This document shows positions 7,781 to 12,531 of a stretch of DNA of 12,531 nucleotides, in pieces; the stretch's first letter is position 1; every line of letters starts with the position of its first letter. This DNA comes from Candidatus Dormiibacterota bacterium (GTDB lineage Bacteria; Chloroflexota; Dormibacteria; Aeolococcales; Aeolococcaceae), in contig PMYJ01000216.1 of the NCBI GenBank assembly GCA_003170875.1, forward strand, positions 9,005-21,535, in the 5' to 3' direction. A program made the translations under genes and the position numbers. The notes under the pieces are model-generated. The model was not told where the DNA came from. It saw nothing but the letters and a program-made list of their open reading frames with translations, and did not search any database.

Positions 7781-9295
7781 TTATTGAATCAGCGCAACGA
7801 CGTATCCCTTGACCTCTTCAATCGTCAGGCAGCGGAATGCCAGAAGTAACATGAAATACACTGCCGTTCCCATGGCCAACGAAAGAAAGAGATTCACTGG
7901 AAACAGCAGAAGAACTCCCCCCATGAGGAGACCCGCGAGCAGGGGCTTCACCGTCATCCTCACAATGTGCATCAGACGAATGAACTTACACGAAGAGATA
8001 AAGTAGGACAACAACGCGAATTCAGACACCATGCCCACGATCGATGGTGCCACAAGCCCCAACACGGGAACCAGGATCAGATTACCCACGACTGTCAAAG
8101 CACCCGCCAGCACATATCCCACCATATAACTGCGTTGACTGCTTGAGGCCACGAGCGCGTTCTCAAATACCACGCGATAAATGACGAACACCACTGACCA
8201 GATGGAAAGCTGAAACACGATCACCGCTTTCTGGTACTCCGGCGCAAAGAGAAGACCGACAATCCGGGAGCCAAGGATGGTTCCGCCGATCCCCATCGGA
8301 ATCGCGATGAGAACGAACAGACGAAAAAGCCTCTTTAAAGAATTGCCGAATTCGGTCATGGACTCCTTGTAAGATCGCGCCAAGAGTGGAAGAACAGCGT
8401 TCGACGCAGCAACGACGGCAAATGCCCAGATGAACAATACGATTTTGTACGACGCGGAGAAAAGCCCCACCATCTCATCCGTCATGAAAAGACCCAGGGC
8501 GATGGTTCCGAAGTTGTAGTTAATCTGGGTAATCAATGATCCGGCAGCCAACGGAACGGCAGCCACGAGAATCGTCTTCAATCCCGGGCGACTCAGGCTT
8601 CCCCAGAATCCTCCAAACTTCCGCACATACACAACAAGAAGAATACTACTGGCCGCAAGGATGCCTGCAACGTAGAATGCGGCCGCAGAGACCAGATGTT
8701 CTGTCCCCCTGAGGAACACGAACACCAGTCCGGCGAACACTATCCCCTTGAGTACTCTTCCCAACCCCACGTACTCCATTTCCTCAATACCTTGAAACAC
8801 CCACTCGAGAAGGACAGCTGAGGGGAACAATGCGATGCCGAAGACTATGATAAGCAGTTGGACATCGGGTGACTTTCGAAGCACCAGAGCGAAGATCAGG
8901 AGCAGGATGAAGCTTCCGAATGCCAACAGAACCCTGAGAAAGGTGATATTCCGCACGTGAGCGGAGATGTCACCACGCGCTTGCGCAACAGTCCGGGTCC
9001 CAAGAGTCTGAAGACCAAAGTCTGCCAGGTAAAGGAAATAGAGCCCAACGACCTGTGCGAAAGCGAACTTGCCAAAACCTTCCGGCCCGAACAAGGAGGC
9101 AATGCGCACGAACGCAAGCAGAATAAACGCCTGACCGATGACGTTCGAGAGAAACAGAGAAAAGAAGTTCTTCGTGATTTTCTTTGAGATCAAAGCGAGT
9201 AGCCCTTTGAGGGACGAATTCGTTCTTGCCTTTGTCCTGAGAATCCGGACAGGTCCGGCAATACTCAGAAACAGCAGGCGAACGGTAACAGACAT
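7781..9295 (-). CDS. wzx: Polysaccharide flippase, Wzx/MOP superfamily
   Basis: 504 residues, almost wholly hydrophobic, with about twelve to fourteen predicted membrane helices, the size and layout of Wzx-type transporters that flip lipid-linked sugar repeat units across the inner membrane. The N-terminal part (KNFFSLFLSNVIGQAFILLA, then RIASLFGPEGFGKFAFAQ and a LADFGLQTLGTR stretch) is typical of the polysaccharide-synthesis branch of the MATE/MOP superfamily. ATG at 9295 is chosen; a TTG at 9307 and a TTG at 9193 (just before ISKKITKNFF) are alternatives, and none has a convincing Shine-Dalgarno. It lies 66 bases after the polymerase-like gene and is last in the minus-strand cluster. No charged catalytic site is expected. 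Peptidoglycan flippase MurJ is less likely given the neighbours. Confidence 0.88.
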   Translation of the reverse strand: MSVTVRLLFLSIAGPVRILRTKARTNSSLKGLLALISKKITKNFFSLFLSNVIGQAFILLAFVRIASLFGPEGFGKFAFAQVVGLYFLYLADFGLQTLGTRTVAQARGDISAHVRNITFLRVLLAFGSFILLLIFALVLRKSPDVQLLIIVFGIALFPSAVLLEWVFQGIEEMEYVGLGRVLKGIVFAGLVFVFLRGTEHLVSAAAFYVAGILAASSILLVVYVRKFGGFWGSLSRPGLKTILVAAVPLAAGSLITQINYNFGTIALGLFMTDEMVGLFSASYKIVLFIWAFAVVAASNAVLPLLARSYKESMTEFGNSLKRLFRLFVLIAIPMGIGGTILGSRIVGLLFAPEYQKAVIVFQLSIWSVVFVIYRVVFENALVASSSQRSYMVGYVLAGALTVVGNLILVPVLGLVAPSIVGMVSEFALLSYFISSCKFIRLMHIVRMTVKPLLAGLLMGGVLLLFPVNLFLSLAMGTAVYFMLLLAFRCLTIEEVKGYVVALIQ

Positions 9296-9361
9296 TCGCA
9301 GACGCAAAAGAGAACGTCAGGATCCGGTGACAACAACGCTTCTCCTGGAGTTCAACTGTTG

Positions 9362-10720
9362 TCAGGCAAAAGCCAGCTTCTCCTGCGGTCGCGGCGATGA
9401 TGAGAAGAGGCCGTTGGAGAGCACCACAAGCATTGCGACATCAAACCAGAACATTTCAAGATACCAGAAATCATCTGTCGAGAGCAGCAACAAGAAGCTC
9501 ACGGTACTCCAAAGGTAGACGCGGACGAGAGGATTTCTGTCGATTCGCTTCTTCGCGCGGCCCAAGATGTTCTTCAGGAAGAACAAAAACGGGATGATGC
9601 CGAAAATGCCGATATCCGTCAGGAACGTGAGCCATACATTCAATGGAGTTGCCATCACAAACTTGTCGACGCCGCCGTGGATCGGGTAGAGAAATGAATA
9701 GAACCCGGGTCCGACACCGATCAGCGGAGATGATAGCACAACAAGCAATCCAACGTAGACTCTGAACAGGCGATCAAGCGTGGAGACATCGCCTAGCCGA
9801 AAAACACGATCGACTCGGCCAATAAGCAGACTCCCCACGGGAGTGAGAAGGATAAGGCCGGAGCAGAGGAGAGTGAATACTGTGATCCAGAGGAGCGTCC
9901 GCGAACCGGCGAAGGTTGTGCCGAACAGGATCATCATGAGTATCGCAATGGAAAAGATCGCCGTCAACGAAAGATTAAAGAGGATCGCCAGAACGAAGAT
10001 CCCGAGCAGCGTCAAGTGGATTTTTTTGCTTACGATGATAGCATTCTGCATGTACGAGAGCACGACCTTGATGAACAGCGGAACGAGGAAGAACCCAAAC
10101 GCTGAAGGTTCCGAAAAAATTGCGGCAGCACGATACACCCGCGAGCTGCCGAGACGCAAAAAACTGGAACCCATCTTGAACGTCTCATTCGTCCCCTCAA
10201 TACCAACGAATCCTCCCCATGAGAAAAATGTCGCCGTGACGTACTGTGCAATACCAAAAAGAGCGATAACGGTGCCGATCGCGATCTGCGCCACGAAAAT
10301 ACGTTTGAGCATTTTGCTGTCGGCGTCAGCAAGAAAGTTGATGAACAATCCATAGACGATGACAATGTAGATGACCCGGACGAGAGTCGTGACGGCCCGT
10401 TCCGGAGGCGTGCGGCCAAGCAAAGTCATCGGTAGGTCGGCGAAAAGAATAATCATTGTCCCTATAACATACGCAGCCAAAAAGAACAGAAGAGAATAAC
10501 TTGAGCTGTCGAGCCAGAACCGGAATCCGCTGTGTAAGAACTGAACGATAAAAAGAAGCAACATGATCCCCACTATCCAGAGCGCCGGCCAGTCGCGAGT
10601 GGTGACAAGCGCGAACATGTAAAACGGACTCACCAGGAGGTAGAGATACACCATCCACTCTTTGAGAGGCAGATCGAAGAGTGAGGACTCCGGTTGATAT
10701 GTTCGAGTCGCCGAGGTCAT
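9362..10720 (-). CDS. O-antigen polymerase/ligase-type membrane protein (Wzy or WaaL-like)
   Basis: 452 residues with about eleven or twelve hydrophobic helices. Two features mark the O-antigen ligase/polymerase family: RAAAIFSEPSAFG (197-209), resembling the conserved segment containing a Glu-Pro pair and small residues, and SPLIGVGPGFYSF (331-343) at the start of the large extracytoplasmic loop. Such proteins join lipid-linked repeat units into chains (Wzy) or transfer finished chains to an acceptor (WaaL); sequence alone does not separate them, but the position between a Wzz-like regulator and a flippase favours polymerase. The ATG at 10720 begins 21 bases after the wzz stop codon, so they are probably one operon. 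The Shine-Dalgarno is poor. The C-terminus ends in a short charged tail. Confidence 0.82.
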   Translation of the reverse strand: MTSATRTYQPESSLFDLPLKEWMVYLYLLVSPFYMFALVTTRDWPALWIVGIMLLLFIVQFLHSGFRFWLDSSSYSLLFFLAAYVIGTMIILFADLPMTLLGRTPPERAVTTLVRVIYIVIVYGLFINFLADADSKMLKRIFVAQIAIGTVIALFGIAQYVTATFFSWGGFVGIEGTNETFKMGSSFLRLGSSRVYRAAAIFSEPSAFGFFLVPLFIKVVLSYMQNAIIVSKKIHLTLLGIFVLAILFNLSLTAIFSIAILMMILFGTTFAGSRTLLWITVFTLLCSGLILLTPVGSLLIGRVDRVFRLGDVSTLDRLFRVYVGLLVVLSSPLIGVGPGFYSFLYPIHGGVDKFVMATPLNVWLTFLTDIGIFGIIPFLFFLKNILGRAKKRIDRNPLVRVYLWSTVSFLLLLSTDDFWYLEMFWFDVAMLVVLSNGLFSSSPRPQEKLAFA

Positions 10721-10741
10721 GGCGTGTCGCCGATCCGATTC

Positions 10742-11986
10742 CTACTTAAACCAATTGCGGGGATTCAAGGACGTCCGGATTTCGCGGATCTTCTCGCGAT
10801 CCTCCTCCAGGGCTCCCTGCTTTGCCCGCTCCAGATAATCGACGAAAAACGTGAGCACTGTTCCGATGATGATGCTCACGAGGAACACGATAGCAGTGAC
10901 AAGAAGCCTCCGTGGTTTGGATGCCTTTTCTGGCGGAGTGGCACGGTCAAGAATCAGCATCGAAGGAGTATCCCGCTGTTCTTCGATCTTTGCCTGTTCA
11001 TACAGTGGGAGCATCAGCTCCATGATTTTCCCCTGAAGTTCAACCTGTCGGAAGAATCGGAAATACTGCACGCCGAGCTCGGGAGCTCTGTCGAACGGCG
11101 GGAATATCTGAAACTGACCTTTTGCCCTGTCATCTCCCACCTGAAGAGTAGACATCTGTTGCCGCAAGGCGCTCACTTCCAACATCATCCGCTCCCGGAG
11201 TTCATTGTTCGGGGTTGTCGTCTTCGAAAGAATGCCGAGCTGGACCTCTCGCAATGCGATTTGCGATTGAACGTCGGCTGCCGCCTCGATGCCCGCCTTG
11301 AGTTGTTCGGGGATAGAATAAATCCCTGTCCGTTTCTGAAACACCTTGAGACTATCCTCCGCATTGCGGAGGTCCACGATATTTTGCATATACCGGTGCT
11401 CAAGAAACTCACGGTTGCTTTTTGCTTCTGCGGTGGACATTTCGATATGGATCTTGTCGAGCATTTCGACGAAGTAGTTCGCCATATCCGCAGCGCGCTG
11501 CCGATCGGTATCATACATCGTAATCTCAAGAGACACTTCCTCTTTGCCGAGGGCGATCGTCATGTTGTCGTCGAGTTCCTTGACAGCATCGTACTTCGTT
11601 GAAGCGCTATAGACATGCATGAGGTCAAACCGATCAATCACCGCGTCCATGCAACGCCGACTTTTGAGAATCGCCTGATACTGCAATAGTTCATCAGACA
11701 CCTGCCCCCCGAGACCCAGGCTTCTCAGGGAAGAAGTGGCGCCGGAACGAAGCACAGAACTTAACATGCCAAGTGAATTCTGTTGTTTCGGTGGCATGAT
11801 CACCGTCGTTGCTTTGAACCACTTCGACATGACCAGGAACAACAAGATCGCAGCCACGAGCACGCAAATCGCGACAAATTGAAATATGAACTTCCTATGC
11901 TTCGTGATCACGACCAGATAATCGAGGACATTCACGGTTTTCAGGCCAGTCGGTTCCTGGTTGTGTGGTTTCTCACTCATCGTCAT
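10742..11986 (-). CDS. wzz: Polysaccharide chain-length determinant, Wzz family
   Basis: 414 residues with the standard polysaccharide co-polymerase layout: a short cytoplasmic N-terminus, membrane helix 1 (about 34-53), a long periplasmic domain rich in helices and coiled-coil heptads (about 55-355), the proline-rich motif PPEKASKPRR (351-360) and membrane helix 2 (about 361-383), ending in a charged cytoplasmic tail. Wzz proteins form rings that set the length of the glycan made by Wzy. No tyrosine-kinase domain is fused, so it is not a full BY-kinase/Wzc. The ATG at 11986 is well supported by AAGGAG 8 bases upstream. It precedes the polymerase-like gene by 21 bases. It starts 106 bases after the FkbM stop, so it may have its own promoter, though I could not find a clear one. 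Confidence 0.9.
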   Translation of the reverse strand: MTMSEKPHNQEPTGLKTVNVLDYLVVITKHRKFIFQFVAICVLVAAILLFLVMSKWFKATTVIMPPKQQNSLGMLSSVLRSGATSSLRSLGLGGQVSDELLQYQAILKSRRCMDAVIDRFDLMHVYSASTKYDAVKELDDNMTIALGKEEVSLEITMYDTDRQRAADMANYFVEMLDKIHIEMSTAEAKSNREFLEHRYMQNIVDLRNAEDSLKVFQKRTGIYSIPEQLKAGIEAAADVQSQIALREVQLGILSKTTTPNNELRERMMLEVSALRQQMSTLQVGDDRAKGQFQIFPPFDRAPELGVQYFRFFRQVELQGKIMELMLPLYEQAKIEEQRDTPSMLILDRATPPEKASKPRRLLVTAIVFLVSIIIGTVLTFFVDYLERAKQGALEEDREKIREIRTSLNPRNWFK

Positions 11987-11994
11987 TTAGGATT

Positions 11995-12000
11995 CTCCTT
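11995..12000 (-). promoter_or_regulatory. Ribosome binding site of the wzz gene
   Basis: The minus strand reads AAGGAG, then 8 bases, then ATG at 11986. It is the clearest Shine-Dalgarno on the moderate-GC side and favours this start over the in-frame ATG two codons later. Confidence 0.7.
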
Positions 12001-12092
12001 AGAATCTCACAAGCGGTCAGCGCCCTCCAGGCAAGTCTGCCCGGCGTGGTCGTTAGCGATTCCCCTGTAGCGCAATTTTGGGGATATCATTC

Positions 12093-12531
12093 CTAGGGTT
12101 TAACATATTTGGCTAGAAAATCTGCCGGAAGTTCCATATTCGGGACCACTGGTTCAAATTCGTATCCTAGCGGACCAAGAAAAGCGATACAAGCCGCTAG
12201 CAATTCCTCCGAGTGTATCTCTATAAGGATTATCGGCCTTGATTTTCGGAGCGTGTCTAATGCTCCCTTCAGGACAGAAAGTTCTGCACCTTCAACGTCG
12301 ATTTTTAACACGTCTGGTTGAAGACGGAGTCGTTCTGCAACAGCATCGATCGTAACAGTCGGTACGACAGAGACATATTCGTTGATGGCTGGTTCAGACA
12401 CGGTGCCGGATAGGATATGTCCTTCGGCGCAATTCTTGCCCGACGAAAAGGCCGCAAGAGATTCTGAATCCGAACATGCCGCCGAAATTATGGTGACATT
12501 ATTCGCTTTGTTTAAACTAACGTGTTGATAC
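12093..12531 (-). CDS. FkbM-family methyltransferase, N-terminus beyond the window
   Basis: The frame is open to the window edge, so 145 C-terminal residues are visible and the start lies outside; the GTG at 12401 is internal. The signature VLKIDVEGAE (visible residues 74-83) is the conserved FkbM (Methyltransf_21) segment that follows the SAM-binding fold, and the upstream NVTIISAACSDSESLAAF fits the family's preceding strand. FkbM enzymes O-methylate sugars or natural products using S-adenosylmethionine; beside wzz, polymerase and flippase genes, the substrate is probably a glycan residue of the same polysaccharide. The base composition appears somewhat more AT-rich than the wzz gene, which is common for modifying enzymes exchanged between such clusters. 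The protein ends normally at TAG, 106 bases before wzz. Confidence 0.85.
   Translation of the reverse strand, partial: YQHVSLNKANNVTIISAACSDSESLAAFSSGKNCAEGHILSGTVSEPAINEYVSVVPTVTIDAVAERLRLQPDVLKIDVEGAELSVLKGALDTLRKSRPIILIEIHSEELLAACIAFLGPLGYEFEPVVPNMELPADFLAKYVKP

Overview
The window reads as two pieces of different genomic origin that meet inside one initiator tRNA gene at about 4.93-4.99 kb. The left piece (1 to about 4960) is very GC-rich, about 70% in the lines I counted by eye. All its genes lie on the minus strand, in the order tRNA-fMet (3' half), tRNA-Met, tilS, ftsH, a zinc-ribbon membrane protein, a DUF2520 Rossmann protein, and the start of a gene that is probably panC. The order tilS ... 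ftsH ... DUF2520-panC is the one I know from actinobacterial chromosomes (M. tuberculosis has it around Rv3602c-Rv3625c), without the folate genes that usually sit between. The source is therefore an actinobacterium or another high-GC lineage with the same order, and these are core housekeeping genes.

The right piece (about 4960 to 12531) is close to 50-55% GC with different codon usage. It starts with the promoter and 5' half of the same tRNA-fMet gene (minus strand), then a DinG/Rad3-type iron-sulfur helicase on the plus strand. A gene-free stretch of about 680 bases (7097-7780) follows, holding three inverted-repeat structures. A minus-strand surface-polysaccharide cluster comes next: in transcription order an FkbM methyltransferase (cut by the window end), a Wzz-type chain-length regulator, an O-antigen polymerase/ligase-type membrane protein and a Wzx-type flippase. 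Together these would modify, polymerise, measure and export a lipid-linked glycan. The source looks like a Gram-negative bacterium of moderate GC; I cannot place it further.

The most important observation is the join. The hybrid tRNA-fMet keeps every initiator hallmark but has a G6-G67 clash in its acceptor stem. That is expected if the 5' and 3' halves come from different genes. Because both flanks carry ordinary chromosomal genes, a metagenome assembly chimera through the highly conserved tRNA-fMet core is the likeliest explanation; integration or recombination at the tRNA is the alternative. I see no CRISPR array, transposase, integrase, toxin-antitoxin pair or recognisable defence system, and no clear undescribed system. 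The unexplained structure most worth a look is the inverted-repeat module at 7219-7694.
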